Assembly (NCBI RefSeq): GCF_051014685.1
Contig: NW_027478402.1
Coordinates: 1,736,001-1,800,000 of the forward strand
Length of the DNA stretch: 64,000 nt
Direction of reading: 5' to 3'
Source of the DNA: Ptiloglossa arizonensis
Lineage: Eukaryota > Arthropoda > Insecta > Hymenoptera > Colletidae
How positions within the stretch are numbered: the stretch's first letter is position 1; each line of letters starts with the position of its first letter. A program made the translations under genes and the position numbers. Below the pieces are notes generated by a model. It saw only the letters and a list, made by a program, of their open reading frames with translations, did not search any database and had not been told where the DNA came from. Below are positions 11,477-24,972 of this stretch, one piece after another.

Positions 11477-13422
11477 GTTATTGGTTTCGAGTATCAGACT
11501 TGCGAAAATTTTCATGGCTTCTCAACCATTCCTTAACTTCAAACACCCATATCTCGCGAACGGATTGACGACTCGATTATTTCCTGTTGCATCTGAAAGT
11601 AGAAAGTCGACCGATAACAATGGTGTGTGTACTTTTCCCCCAGGTCATTCCAGTTGTTGGTTTCTAGCATCAGAATTGCGAAAATTTTGACGGTTTCTCA
11701 ACCATTCCTTAACTTCAAACTCCCATATCTCGCGAACGGATTGACGAACTCGAGAAACTCCTGTTGCCTCGGAAAGTAGAAACTCGCCCGATTACAAAGG
11801 TATGTGTATTTTTCCCCTAGGCCATAGTAGTTATTGGTTTCGAGTATCAGACTTGCGAAAATTTTGATGGTTCGTCAAGCATTCCTTAACTTCAAACTCC
11901 CATATCTCGCGAACGGACTGACGAACTCGAGAAATTCCTGTTACATCTGAAAGTAGAAACTCGCCCCATTACAATGGTGTGTGTATTTTTCCCCTAGCCC
12001 TTTGTAGTTATTGGTTTCGAATATCAGACTTGCGAAAATTTTGATGGTTCGTCAAGCATTCCTTAACTTCAAACTCCCATATCTCGCGAACGGATTGACG
12101 AGCTCGAGAAATTCCTGTTGCATCTGAAAGTAGAAACTCGCCCCATTACAATGGTGTGTGTACTTTCCCCCTAGGCCATTCCAGTTATTCGTTTCTAGCA
12201 TCAGAATTGCGAAAATTTTGATGGTTTCTCAAGCGTTCCTTAATTTCAAACTCCCATATCTCGCGAACGGATTGACCAGCTCAAGAAAATCCTGTTGCAT
12301 CTGAAAGTAGAAACTCGCCCGATTACAAAGGTATGTGTATTTTTCCCCTAGGCCACAGTAGTTATTGGTTTCGAGTATCAGACTTGCGAAAATTTTGATG
12401 GTTTCTCAACCGTTCCTTAATTTCAAACTCCCATATCTCGCGAACGGATTGACGAGCTCGAGAAATTCCTGTTGCATCTGAAAGTAGAAACTCGCCCGAT
12501 TACAACGGTATGTGTATTTTTCCCCTAGGCCTTTGTAGTTATTGGTTTCGAGTATCAGACTTGCGAAAATATTGATGGTTTCTCAACCGTTCCTTAAGTT
12601 CACACTCCCATATCACGCGAACGGATTGACGAACTCAAGAAATTCCTGTTGCATCTGAAAGTAGAAACTCGCCCCATTACAATGGTGTGTGTACTTTCCC
12701 CCTAGGCCATTCCAGTTATTCGTTTCTAGCATCAGAATTGCGAAAATTTTGATGGTTTCTCAAGCGTTCCTTAATTTCAAACTCCCATATCTCGCGAACG
12801 GATTGACCAGCTCGAGAAAATCCTGTTGCATCTGAAAGTAGAAACGCGCCCGATTACAAAGGTATGTGTATTTTTCCCCTAGGCCACAGTAGTTATTGGT
12901 TTCGAGTATCAGACTTGCGAAAACTTTGATGGTTTCTCAACCGTTCCTTAATTTCAAACTCCCATATCTCGCGAACGGATTGACGAGCTCGAGAAATTCC
13001 TGTTGCATCTGAAAGTAGAAACTCGCCCGATTACAAAGGTATGTGTATTTTTCCCCTAGCCCTTTGTAGTTATTGGTTTCGAGTATCAGACTTGCGAAAA
13101 TATTGATGGTTTCTCAACCGTTCCTTAAGTTCACACTCCCATATCACGCGAACGGATTGACGAACTCAAGAAATTCCTGTTGCATCTGAAAGTAGAAACT
13201 CGCCCCATTACAATGGTGTGTGTACTTTCCCCCTAGGCCATTCCAGTTATTCGTTTCTAGCATCAGAATTGCGAAAATTTTGATGGTTTCTCAAGCGTTC
13301 CTTAATTTCAAACTCCCATATCTCGCGAACGGATTGACGAACTCGAGAAATTCCTGTTGCATCTGAAAGTAGAAACTCGCCCGATTACAAAGGTATGTGT
13401 ATTTTTCCCCTAGGCCTTTGTA
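11477..13422. repeat. HOR unit, 11-mer with chimeric D/H monomer (1946 bp)
   Basis: Order A B C (D/H) G H F G H F G. It has the same length as the unit at 7408 but a different composition, so it arose separately. The D/H monomer (12007-12183) replaces D-E-F-G-H. Confidence 0.9.
12007..12183. repeat. Chimeric D/H monomer, likely crossover junction
   Basis: The left part is D ('gaatatcag', 'gttcgtcaagc'). The right part is H ('gacgagctcg', 'gccccattacaatgg', 'ccattcca'). The switch lies in the stretch shared by both types, before gacgagctcg. This is what unequal exchange between D of one unit and H of another would give, deleting four monomers net. The same chimera is present at 18199-18375. 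Confidence 0.85.
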
Positions 13423-15545
13423 GTTATTGGTTTCGAGTATCAGACTTGCGAAAATTTTCATGGCTTCTCAACCATTCCTTAACTTCAAACACCCATATCT
13501 CGCGAACGGATTGACGACTCGATTATTTCCTGTTGCATCTGAAAGTAGAAAGTCGACCGATAACAATGGTGTGTGTACTTTTCCCCCAGGTCATTCCAGT
13601 TGTTGGTTTCTAGCATCAGAATTGCGAAAATTTTGACGGTTTCTCAACCATTCCTTAACTTCAAACTCCCATATCTCGCGAACGGATTGACGAACTCGAG
13701 AAACTCCTGTTGCCTCGGAAAGTAGAAACTCGCCCGATTACAAAGGTATGTGTATTTTTCCCCTAGGCCATAGTAGTTATTGGTTTCGAATATCAGACTT
13801 GCGAAAATTTTGATGGTTCGTCAAGCATTCCTTAACTTCAAACTCCCATATCTCGCGAACGGACTGACGAACTCGAGAAATGCCTGTTGCATCTGAAAGT
13901 AGAAACTCGCCCAATTACAAAGGTATGTGTATTTTTCCCCTAGGCCACAGTAGTTATTGGTTTCGAGTATCAGACTTGCGAAAATTTTCATGGTCTCTCA
14001 ACCATTCCTTAACATCAAACTCCCATATCTCGCGAACGGATTGACGAACTCGAGAAATTCCTGTTGCATCTGAAAGTAGAAACTCGCCCGATTACAACGG
14101 TATGTGTATTTTTCCCCTAGGCCTTTGTAGTTATTGGTTTCGAGTATCAGACTTGCGAAAATATTGATGGTTTCTCAACCGTTCCTTAAGTTCACACTCC
14201 CATATCACGCGAACGGATTGACGAACTCAAGAAATTCCTGTTGCATCTGAAAGTAGAAACTCGCCCCATTACAATGGTGTGTGTACTTTCCCCCTAGGCC
14301 ATTCCAGTTATTCGTTTCTAGCATCAGAATTGCGAAAATTTTGATGGTTTCTCAAGCGTTCCTTAATTTCAAACTCCCATATCTCGCGAACGGATTGACC
14401 AGCTCGAGAAAATCCTGTTGCATCTGAAAGTAGAAACTCGCCCGATTACAAAGGTATGTGTATTTTTCCCCTAGGCCACAGTAGTTATTGGTTTCGAGTA
14501 TCAGACTTGCGAAAATTTTGATGGTTTCTCAACCGTTCCTTAATTTCAAACTCCCATATCTCGCGAACGGATTGACGAGCTCGAGAAATTCCTGTTGCAT
14601 CTGAAAGTAGAAACTCGCCCCATTACAATGGTGTGTGTACTTTCCCCCTAGGCCATTCCAGTTATTCGTTTCTAGCATCAGAATTGCGAAAATTTTGATG
14701 GTTTCTCAAGCGTTCCTTAATTTCAAACTCCCATATCTCGCGAACGGATTGACCAGCTCGAGAAAATCCTGTTGCATCTGAAAGTAGAAACTCGCCCGAT
14801 TACAAAGGTATGTGTATTTTTCCCCTAGGCCACAGTAGTTATTGGTTTCGAGTATCAGACTTGCGAAAACTTTGATGGTTTCTCAACCGTTCCTTAATTT
14901 CAAACTCCCATATCTCGCGAACGGATTGACGAGCTCGAGAAATTCCTGTTGCATCTGAAAGTAGAAACTCGCCCGATTACAAAGGTATGTGTATTTTTCC
15001 CCTAGCCCTTTGTAGTTATTGGTTTCGAGTATCAGACTTGCGAAAATATTGATGGTTTCTCAACCGTTCCTTAAGTTCACACTCCCATATCACGCGAACG
15101 GATTGACGAACTCAAGAAATTCCTGTTGCATCTGAAAGTAGAAACTCGCCCCATTACAATGGTGTGTGTACTTTCCCCCTAGGCCATTCCAGTTATTCGT
15201 TTCTAGCATCAGAATTGCGAAAATTTTGATGGTTTCTCAAGCGTTCCTTAATTTCAAACTCCCATATCTCGCGAACGGATTGACGAACTCGAGAAATTCC
15301 TGTTGCATCTGAAAGTAGAAACTCGCCCGATTACAAAGGTATGCGTATTTTTCCCCTAGGCCACAGTAGTTATTGGTTTCGAGTATCAGACTTGCGAAAA
15401 TTTTGATGGTTTCTCAACCGTTCCTTAATTTCAAACTCCCATATCTCGCGAACGGATTGACGAGCTCGAGAAATTCCTGTTGCATCTGAAAGTAGAAACT
15501 CGCCCGATTACAAAGGTATGTGTATTTTTCCCCTAGGCCTTTGTA
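13423..15545. repeat. HOR unit, 12-mer copy 2 (2123 bp)
   Basis: Same order and same private variants as 9354-11476: no C monomer, 'ttttcatggtctctc' in E, 'gttgcctcgg' in B. It is directly followed by copy 3, and I found no difference between the two in the stretches compared. Confidence 0.92.
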
Positions 15546-17668
15546 GTTATTGGTTTCGAGTATCAGACTTGCGAAAATTTTCATGGCTTCTCAACCATTC
15601 CTTAACTTCAAACACCCATATCTCGCGAACGGATTGACGACTCGATTATTTCCTGTTGCATCTGAAAGTAGAAAGTCGACCGATAACAATGGTGTGTGTA
15701 CTTTTCCCCCAGGTCATTCCAGTTGTTGGTTTCTAGCATCAGAATTGCGAAAATTTTGACGGTTTCTCAACCATTCCTTAACTTCAAACTCCCATATCTC
15801 GCGAACGGATTGACGAACTCGAGAAACTCCTGTTGCCTCGGAAAGTAGAAACTCGCCCGATTACAAAGGTATGTGTATTTTTCCCCTAGGCCATAGTAGT
15901 TATTGGTTTCGAATATCAGACTTGCGAAAATTTTGATGGTTCGTCAAGCATTCCTTAACTTCAAACTCCCATATCTCGCGAACGGACTGACGAACTCGAG
16001 AAATGCCTGTTGCATCTGAAAGTAGAAACTCGCCCAATTACAAAGGTATGTGTATTTTTCCCCTAGGCCACAGTAGTTATTGGTTTCGAGTATCAGACTT
16101 GCGAAAATTTTCATGGTCTCTCAACCATTCCTTAACATCAAACTCCCATATCTCGCGAACGGATTGACGAACTCGAGAAATTCCTGTTGCATCTGAAAGT
16201 AGAAACTCGCCCGATTACAACGGTATGTGTATTTTTCCCCTAGGCCTTTGTAGTTATTGGTTTCGAGTATCAGACTTGCGAAAATATTGATGGTTTCTCA
16301 ACCGTTCCTTAAGTTCACACTCCCATATCACGCGAACGGATTGACGAACTCAAGAAATTCCTGTTGCATCTGAAAGTAGAAACTCGCCCCATTACAATGG
16401 TGTGTGTACTTTCCCCCTAGGCCATTCCAGTTATTCGTTTCTAGCATCAGAATTGCGAAAATTTTGATGGTTTCTCAAGCGTTCCTTAATTTCAAACTCC
16501 CATATCTCGCGAACGGATTGACCAGCTCGAGAAAATCCTGTTGCATCTGAAAGTAGAAACTCGCCCGATTACAAAGGTATGTGTATTTTTCCCCTAGGCC
16601 ACAGTAGTTATTGGTTTCGAGTATCAGACTTGCGAAAATTTTGATGGTTTCTCAACCGTTCCTTAATTTCAAACTCCCATATCTCGCGAACGGATTGACG
16701 AGCTCGAGAAATTCCTGTTGCATCTGAAAGTAGAAACTCGCCCCATTACAATGGTGTGTGTACTTTCCCCCTAGGCCATTCCAGTTATTCGTTTCTAGCA
16801 TCAGAATTGCGAAAATTTTGATGGTTTCTCAAGCGTTCCTTAATTTCAAACTCCCATATCTCGCGAACGGATTGACCAGCTCGAGAAAATCCTGTTGCAT
16901 CTGAAAGTAGAAACTCGCCCGATTACAAAGGTATGTGTATTTTTCCCCTAGGCCACAGTAGTTATTGGTTTCGAGTATCAGACTTGCGAAAACTTTGATG
17001 GTTTCTCAACCGTTCCTTAATTTCAAACTCCCATATCTCGCGAACGGATTGACGAGCTCGAGAAATTCCTGTTGCATCTGAAAGTAGAAACTCGCCCGAT
17101 TACAAAGGTATGTGTATTTTTCCCCTAGCCCTTTGTAGTTATTGGTTTCGAGTATCAGACTTGCGAAAATATTGATGGTTTCTCAACCGTTCCTTAAGTT
17201 CACACTCCCATATCACGCGAACGGATTGACGAACTCAAGAAATTCCTGTTGCATCTGAAAGTAGAAACTCGCCCCATTACAATGGTGTGTGTACTTTCCC
17301 CCTAGGCCATTCCAGTTATTCGTTTCTAGCATCAGAATTGCGAAAATTTTGATGGTTTCTCAAGCGTTCCTTAATTTCAAACTCCCATATCTCGCGAACG
17401 GATTGACGAACTCGAGAAATTCCTGTTGCATCTGAAAGTAGAAACTCGCCCGATTACAAAGGTATGCGTATTTTTCCCCTAGGCCACAGTAGTTATTGGT
17501 TTCGAGTATCAGACTTGCGAAAATTTTGATGGTTTCTCAACCGTTCCTTAATTTCAAACTCCCATATCTCGCGAACGGATTGACGAGCTCGAGAAATTCC
17601 TGTTGCATCTGAAAGTAGAAACTCGCCCGATTACAAAGGTATGTGTATTTTTCCCCTAGGCCTTTGTA
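15546..17668. repeat. HOR unit, 12-mer copy 3 (2123 bp)
   Basis: Head-to-tail neighbour of copy 2 with the same monomer order and private variants. It ends at the next A monomer at 17669. Very recent duplication is the simplest explanation. Confidence 0.92.
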
Positions 17669-19437
17669 GTTATTGGTTTCGAGTATCAGACTTGCGAAAA
17701 TTTTCATGGCTTCTCAACCATTCCTTAACTTCAAACACCCATATCTCGCGAACGGATTGACGACTCGATTATTTCCTGTTGCATCTGAAAGTAGAAAGTC
17801 GACCGATAACAATGGTGTGTGTACTTTTCCCCCAGGTCATTCCAGTTGTTGGTTTCTAGCATCAGAATTGCGAAAATTTTGACGGTTTCTCAACCATTCC
17901 TTAACTTCAAACTCCCATATCTCGCGAACGGATTGACGAACTCGAGAAACTCCTGTTGCCTCGGAAAGTAGAAACTCGCCCGATTACAAAGGTATGTGTA
18001 TTTTTCCCCTAGGCCATAGTAGTTATTGGTTTCGAGTATCAGACTTGCGAAAATTTTGATGGTTCGTCAAGCATTCCTTAACTTCAAACTCCCATATCTC
18101 GCGAACGGACTGACGAACTCGAGAAATTCCTGTTACATCTGAAAGTAGAAACTCGCCCCATTACAATGGTGTGTGTATTTTTCCCCTAGCCCTTTGTAGT
18201 TATTGGTTTCGAATATCAGACTTGCGAAAATTTTGATGGTTCGTCAAGCATTCCTTAACTTCAAACTCCCATATCTCGCGAACGGATTGACGAGCTCGAG
18301 AAATTCCTGTTGCATCTGAAAGTAGAAACTCGCCCCATTACAATGGTGTGTGTACTTTCCCCCTAGGCCATTCCAGTTATTCGTTTCTAGCATCAGAATT
18401 GCGAAAATTTTGATGGTTTCTCAAGCGTTCCTTAATTTCAAACTCCCATATCTCGCGAACGGATTGACCAGCTCAAGAAAATCCTGTTGCATCTGAAAGT
18501 AGAAACTCGCCCAATTACAAAGGTATGTGTATTTTTCCCCTAGGCCACAGTAGTTATTGGTTTCGAGTATCAGACTTGCGAAAATTTTGATGGTTTCTCA
18601 ACCGTTCCTTAATTTCAAACTCCCATATCTCGCGAACGGATTGACGAGCTCGAGAAATTCCTGTTGCATCTGAAAGTAGAAACTCGCCCGATTACAAAGG
18701 TATGTGTATTTTTCCCCTAGCCCTTTGTAGTTATTGGTTTTGAGTATCAGACTTGCGAAAATATTGATGGTTTCTCAACCGTTCCTTAAGTTCACACTCC
18801 CATATCACGCGAACGGATTGACGAACTCAAGAAATTCCTGTTGCATCTGAAAGTAGAAACTCGCCCCATTACAATGGTGTGTGTACTTTCCCCCTAGGCC
18901 ATTCCAGTTATTCGTTTCTAGCATCAGAATTGCGAAAATTTTGATGGTTTCTCAAGCGTTCCTTAATTTCAAACTCCCATATCTCGCGAACGGATTGACG
19001 AGCTCGAGAAAATCCTGTTGCATCTGAAAGTAGAAACTCGCCCGATTACAAAGGTATGTGTATTTTTCCCCTAGCCCTTTGTAGTTATTTGTTTCGATTA
19101 TCAGACTTGCGAAAATTTTGATGGTTTCTCAACCATTCCTTAACTTCAAACTCCCATATCTCGCGAACGGATTGACGAACTCGAGAAATTCCTGTTGCAT
19201 CTGAAAGTAGAAACTCGCCCGATTACAAAGGTATGCGTATTTTTCCCCTAGGCCACAGTAGTTATTGGTTTCGAGTATCAGACTTGCGAAAATTTTGATG
19301 GTTTCTCAACCGTTCCTTAATTTCAAACTCCCATATCTCGCGAACGGATTGACGAGCTCGAGAAATTCCTGTTGCATCTGAAAGTAGAAACTCGCCCGAT
19401 TACAAAGGTATGTGTATTTTTCCCCTAGCCCTTTGTA
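17669..19437. repeat. HOR unit, 10-mer with chimeric D/H monomer (1769 bp)
   Basis: Order A B C (D/H) G H F G X H. It shares the D/H chimera and the 'gaccagctcaag' variant of the following G with the unit at 11477, so the two descend from one event. Monomer X (19084) has 'gttatttgtttcgattatc' and returns to 'accattccttaac'. Confidence 0.9.
18199..18375. repeat. Chimeric D/H monomer, second copy
   Basis: Same D-left and H-right structure as 12007-12183 with the same neighbours (C before, G with 'gaccagctcaag' after). Sharing the junction shows that a rearranged unit was itself copied within the array. Confidence 0.85.
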
Positions 19438-21914
19438 GTTATTGGTTTCGAGTATCAGACTTGCGAAAATTTTCATGGCTTCTCAACCATTCCTTAACTT
19501 CAAACACCCATATCTCGCGAACGGATTGACGACTCGATTATTTCCTGTTGCATCTGAAAGTAGAAAGTCGACCGATAACAATGGTGTGTGTACTTTTCCC
19601 CCAGGTCATTCCAGTTGTTGGTTTCTAGCATCAGAATTGCGAAAATTTTGACGGTTTCTCAACCATTCCTTAACTTCAAACTCCCATATCTCGCGAACGG
19701 ATTGACGAACTCGAGAAACTCCTGTTGCATCGGAAAGTAGAAACTCGCCCGATTACAAAGGTAAGTGTATTTTTCCCCTAGGCCATAGTAGTTATTGGTT
19801 TCGAGTATCAGACTTGCGAAAATTTTGATGGTTCGTCAAGCATTCCTTAACTTCAAACTCCCATATCTCGCGAACGGACTGACGAACTCGAGAAATTCCT
19901 GTTACATCTGAAAGTAGAAACTCGCCCCATTACAATGGTGTGTGTATTTTTCCCCTAGCCCTTTGTAGTTATTGGTTTCGAATATCAGACTTGCGAAAAT
20001 TTTGATGGTTCGTCAAGCATTCCTTAACTTCAAACTCCCATATCTCGCGAACGGACTGACGAACTCGAGAAATTCCTGTTGCATCTGAAAGTAGAAACTC
20101 GCCCAATTACAAAGGTATGTGTATTTTTCCCCTAGGCCACAGTAGTTATTGGTTTCGAGTATCAGACTTGCGAAAATTGTGATTGTTTCTCAACCATTCC
20201 TTAACTTCAAACTCCCATATCGCTCGAACGGATTGACGAACTCGAGAAATTCCTGTTGCATCTGAAAGTAGAAACTCGCCCGATTACAACGGTATGTGTA
20301 TTTTTCCCCTAGGCCTTTGTAGTTATTGGTTTCGAGTATCAGACTTGCGAAAATATTGATGGTTTCTCAACCGTTCCTTAAGTTCACACTCCCATATCAC
20401 GCGAACGGATTGACGAACTCAAGAAATTCCTGTTGCATCTGAAAGTAGAAACTCGCCCCATTACAATGGTGTGTGTACTTTCCCCCTAGGCCATTCCAGT
20501 TATTCGTTTCTAGCATCAGAATTGCGAAAATTTTGATGGTTTCTCAAGCGTTCCTTAATTTCAAACTCCCATATCTCGCGAACGGATTGACCAGCTCGAG
20601 AAAATCCTGTTGCATCTGAAAGTAGAAACTCGCCCGATTACAAAGGTATGTGTATTTTTCCCCTAGGCCACAGTAGTTATTGGTTTCGAGTATCAGACTT
20701 GCGAAAATTTTGATGGTTTCTCAACCGTTCCTTAATTTCAAACTCCCATATCTCGCGAACGGATTGACGAGCTCGAGAAATTCCTGTTGCATCTGAAAGT
20801 AGAAACTCGCCCCATTACAATGGTGTGTGTACTTTCCCCCTAGGCCATTCCAGTTATTCGTTTCTAGCATCAGAATTGCGAAAATTTTGATGGTTTCTCA
20901 AGCGTTCCTTAATTTCAAACTCCCATATCTCGCGAACGGATTGACCAGCTCGAGAAAATCCTGTTGCATCTGAAAGTAGAAACTCGCCCGATTACAAAGG
21001 TATGTGTATTTTTCCCCTAGGCCACAGTAGTTATTGGTTTCGAGTATCAGACTTGCGAAAACTTTGATGGTTTCTCAACCGTTCCTTAATTTCAAACTCC
21101 CATATCTCGCGAACGGATTGACGAGCTCGAGAAATTCCTGTTGCATCTGAAAGTAGAAACTCGCCCGATTACAAAGGTATGTGTATTTTTCCCCTAGCCC
21201 TTTGTAGTTATTGGTTTCGAGTATCAGACTTGCGAAAATATTGATGGTTTCTCAACCGTTCCTTAAGTTCACACTCCCATATCACGCGAACGGATTGACG
21301 AACTCAAGAAGTTCCTGTTGCATCTGAAAGTAGAAACTCGCCCCATTACAATGGTGTGTGTACTTTCCCCCTAGGCCATTCCAGTTATTCGTTTCTAGCA
21401 TCAGAATTGCGAAAATTTTGATGGTTTCTCAAGCGTTCCTTAATTTCAAACTCCCATATCTCGCGAACGGATTGACCAGCTCGAGAAAATCCTGTTGCAT
21501 CTGAAAGTAGAAACTCGCCCGATTACAAAGGTATGTGTATTTTTCCCCTAGGCCACAGTAGTTATTGGTTTCGAGTATCAGACTTGCGAAAATTTTGATG
21601 GTTTCTCAACCATTCCTTAACTTCAAACTCCCATATCTCGCGAACGGATTGACGAACTCGAGAAATTCCTGTTGCATCTGAAAGTAGAAACTCGCCCGAT
21701 TACAAAGGTACGCGTATTTTTCCCCTAGGCCACAGTAGTTATTGGTTTCGAGTATCAGACTTGCGAAAATTTTGATGGTTTCTCAACCGTTCCTTAATTT
21801 CAAACTCCCATATCTCGCGAACGGATTGACGAGCTCGAGAAATTCCTGTTGCATCTGAAAGTAGAAACTCGCCCGATTACAAAGGTATGTGTATTTTTCC
21901 CCTAGGCCTTTGTA
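19438..21914. repeat. HOR unit, 14-mer (2477 bp)
   Basis: Order A B C D E F G H G H F G X H, the longest fully ordered unit. E has 'tatcgctcgaac' and B has 'ggtaagtg'. The 13-mer (lacking X) and the 7-mer at 23735 (lacking D through the second F region) can be read as deletion forms of it. Confidence 0.9.
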
Positions 21915-23734
21915 GTTATTGGTTTCGAGTATCAGACTTGCGAAAATTTTCATGGCTTCTCAACCATTCCTTAACTTCAAACACCCATATCTCGCGAACG
22001 GATTGACGACTCGATTATTTCCTGTTGCATCTGAAAGTAGAAAGTCGACCGATAACAATGGTGTGTGTACTTTTCCCCCAGGTCATTCCAGTTGTTGGTT
22101 TCTAGCATCAGAATTGCGAAAATTTTGACGGTTTCTCAACCATTCCTTAACTTCAAACTCCCATATCTCGCGAACGGATTGACGAACTCGAGAAACTCCT
22201 GTTGCATCGGAAAGTAGAAACTCGCCCGATTACAAAGGTATGTGTATTTTTCCCCTAGGCCATAGTAGTTATTGGTTTCGAGTATCAGACTTGCGAAAAT
22301 TTTGATGGTTCGTCAAGCATTCCTTAACTTCAAACTCCCATATCTCGCGAACGGACTGACGAACTCGAGAAATTCCTGTTACATCTGAAAGTAGAAACTC
22401 GCCCCATTACAATGGTGTGTGTATTTTTCCCCTAGCCCTTTGTAGTTATTGGTTTCGAATATCAGACTTGCGAAAATTTTGATGGTTCGTCAAGCATTCC
22501 TTAACTTCAAACTCCCATATCTCGCGAACGGATTGACTAACTCGAGAAATTCCTGTTGCATCTGAAAGTAGAAACTCGCCCAATTACAAAGGTATGTGTA
22601 TTTTTCCCCTAGGCCACAGTAGTTATTGGTTTCGAGTATCAGACTTGCGAAAATTGTGATTGTTTCTCAACCATTCCTTAACTTCAAACTCCCATATCTC
22701 GCGAACGGATTGACGAACTCGAGAAATTCCTGTTGCATCTGAAAGTAGAAACTCGCCCGATTACAACGGTATGTGTATTTTTCCCCTAGGCCTTTGTAGT
22801 TATTGGTTTCGAGTATCAGACTTGCGAAAATATTGATGGTTTCTCAACCGTTCCTTAAGTTCACACTCCCATATCACGCGAACGGATTGACGAACTCAAG
22901 AAATTCCTGTTGCATCTGAAAGTAGAAACTCGCCCCATTACAATGGTGTGTGTACTTTCCCCCTAGGCCATTCCAGTTATTCGTTTCTAGCATCAGAATT
23001 GCGAAAATTTTGATGGTTTCTCAAGCGTTCCTTAATTTCAAACTCCCATATCTCGCGAACGGATTGACCAGCTCGAGAAAATCCTGTTGCATCTGAAAGT
23101 AGAAACTCGCCCGATTACAAAGGTATGTGTATTTTTCCCCTAGGCCACAGTAGTTATTGGTTTCGAGTATCAGACTTGCGAAAATTTTGATGGTTTCTCA
23201 ACCGTTCCTTAATTTCAAACTCCCATATCTCGCGAACGGATTGACGAGCTCGAGAAATTCCTGTTGCATCTGAAAGTAGAAACTCGCCCCATTACAATGG
23301 TGTGTGTACTTTCCCCCTAGGCCATTCCAGTTATTCGTTTCTAGCATCAGAATTGCGAAAATTTTGATGGTTTCTCAAGCGTTCCAAGTTTGATTAATCC
23401 GTCCGATTAATTTTGATTCCAAGCGTCCGAGTTTGATTAATTTCAAACTCCCATATCTCGCCAACGGATTGACCAGCTCGAGAAAATCCTGTTGCATCTG
23501 AAAGTAGAAACTCGCCCGATTACAAAGGTATGTGTATTTTTCCCCTAGGCCACAGTAGTTATTGGTTTCGAGTATCAGACTTGCGAAAACTTTGATGGTT
23601 TCTCAACCGTTCCTTAATTTCAAACTCCCATATCTCGCGAACGGATTGACGAGCTCGAGAAATTCCTGTTGCATCTGAAAGTAGAAACTCGCCCGATTAC
23701 AAAGGTATGTGTATTGTTCCCCTAGGCCTTTGTA
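21915..23734. repeat. HOR unit, 10-mer carrying a 51-bp insertion (1820 bp)
   Basis: Order A B C D E F G H G H. The length is 1769 bp (10 x 177 - 1) plus 51 bp. The second G monomer spans 23330-23557, is 228 bp long and holds the insertion. Confidence 0.92.
23386..23436. other. 51-bp non-satellite insertion inside a G monomer
   Basis: Other G monomers read 'caagcgttccttaatttcaa'. Here 51 extra bases sit between 'gcgttcc' and 'ttaatttcaa'. The insert is AT-rich and repetitive: 'gtttgattaat' appears at its start and again at its right edge, 'ttccaag' appears twice, and 'cgtccga' appears twice. No terminal inverted repeat or clear target-site duplication is visible. The internal direct repeats suggest filler DNA copied during break repair, or replication slippage, rather than a transposon. 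A base change follows shortly after (ctcgccaac for ctcgcgaac at about 23458-23466). Confidence 0.88.
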
Positions 23735-24972
23735 GTTATTGGTTTCGAGTATCAGACTTGCGAAAATTTTCATGGCTTCTCAACCATTCCTTAACTTCAA
23801 ACACCCATATCTCGCGAACGGATTGACGACTCGATTATTTCCTGTTGCATCTGAAAGTAGAAAGTCGACCGATAACAATGGTGTGTGTACTTTTCCCCCA
23901 GGTCATTCCAGTTGTTGGTTTCTAGCATCAGAATTGCGAAAATTTTGACGGTTTCTCAACCATTCCTTAACTTCAAACTCCCATATCTCGCGAACGGATT
24001 GACGAACTCGAGAAACTCCTGTTGCATCGGAAAGTAGAAACTCGCCCGATTACAAAGGTATGTGTATTTTTCCCCTAGGCCATAGTAGTTATTGGTTTCG
24101 AGTATCAGACTTGCGAAAATTTTGATGGTTCGTCAAGCATTCCTTAACTTCAAACTCCCATATCTCGCGAACGGACTGACGAACTCGAGAAATTCCTGTT
24201 ACATCTGAAAGTAGAAACTCGCCCCATTACAATGGTGTGTGTATTTTTCCCCTAGCCCTTTGTAGTTATTGGTTTCGAGTATCAGACTTGCGAAAATATT
24301 GATGGTTTCTCAACCGTTCCTTAAGTTCACACTCCCATATCACGCGAACGGATTGACGAACTCAAGAAATTCCTGTTGCATCTGAAAGTAGAAAATCGCC
24401 CCATTACAATGGTGTGTGTACTTTCCCCCTAGGCCATTCCAGTTATTCGTTTCTAGCATCAGAATTGCGAAAATTTTGATGGTTTCTCAAGCGTTCCTTA
24501 ATTTCAAACTCCCATATCTCGCGAACGGATTGACCAGCTCGAGAAAATCCTGTTGCATCTGAAAGTAGAAACTCGCCCGATTACAAAGGTATGTGTATTT
24601 TTCCCCTAGGCCACAGTAGTTATTGGTTTCGAGTATCAGACTTGCGAAAATTTTGATGGTTTCTCAACCATTCCTTAACTTCAAACTCCCATATCTCGCG
24701 AACGGATTGACGAACTCGAGAAATTCCTGTTGCATCTGAAAGTAGAAACTCGCCCGATTACAAAGGTATGCGTATTTTTCCCCTAGGCCACAGTAGTTAT
24801 TGGTTTCGAGTATCAGACTTGCGAAAATTTTGATGGTTTCTCAACCGTTCCTTAATTTCAAACTCCCATATCTCGCGAACGGATTGACGAGCTCGAGAAA
24901 TTCCTGTTGCATCTGAAAGTAGAAACTCGCCCGATTACAAAGGTATGTGTATTGTTCCCCTAGGCCTTTGTA
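23735..24972. repeat. HOR unit, 7-mer (1238 bp)
   Basis: Order A B C F G X H, a shortened unit in which C joins directly to F. The join is smooth because C ends in 'ctagccctttgta', the same ending that precedes F elsewhere, for example after H at 6523. Confidence 0.9.

Noticed and set aside
23386..23436. Small transposon or MITE at the 51-bp insertion
   Set aside because: It is too short, has no terminal inverted repeats and no convincing target-site duplication.
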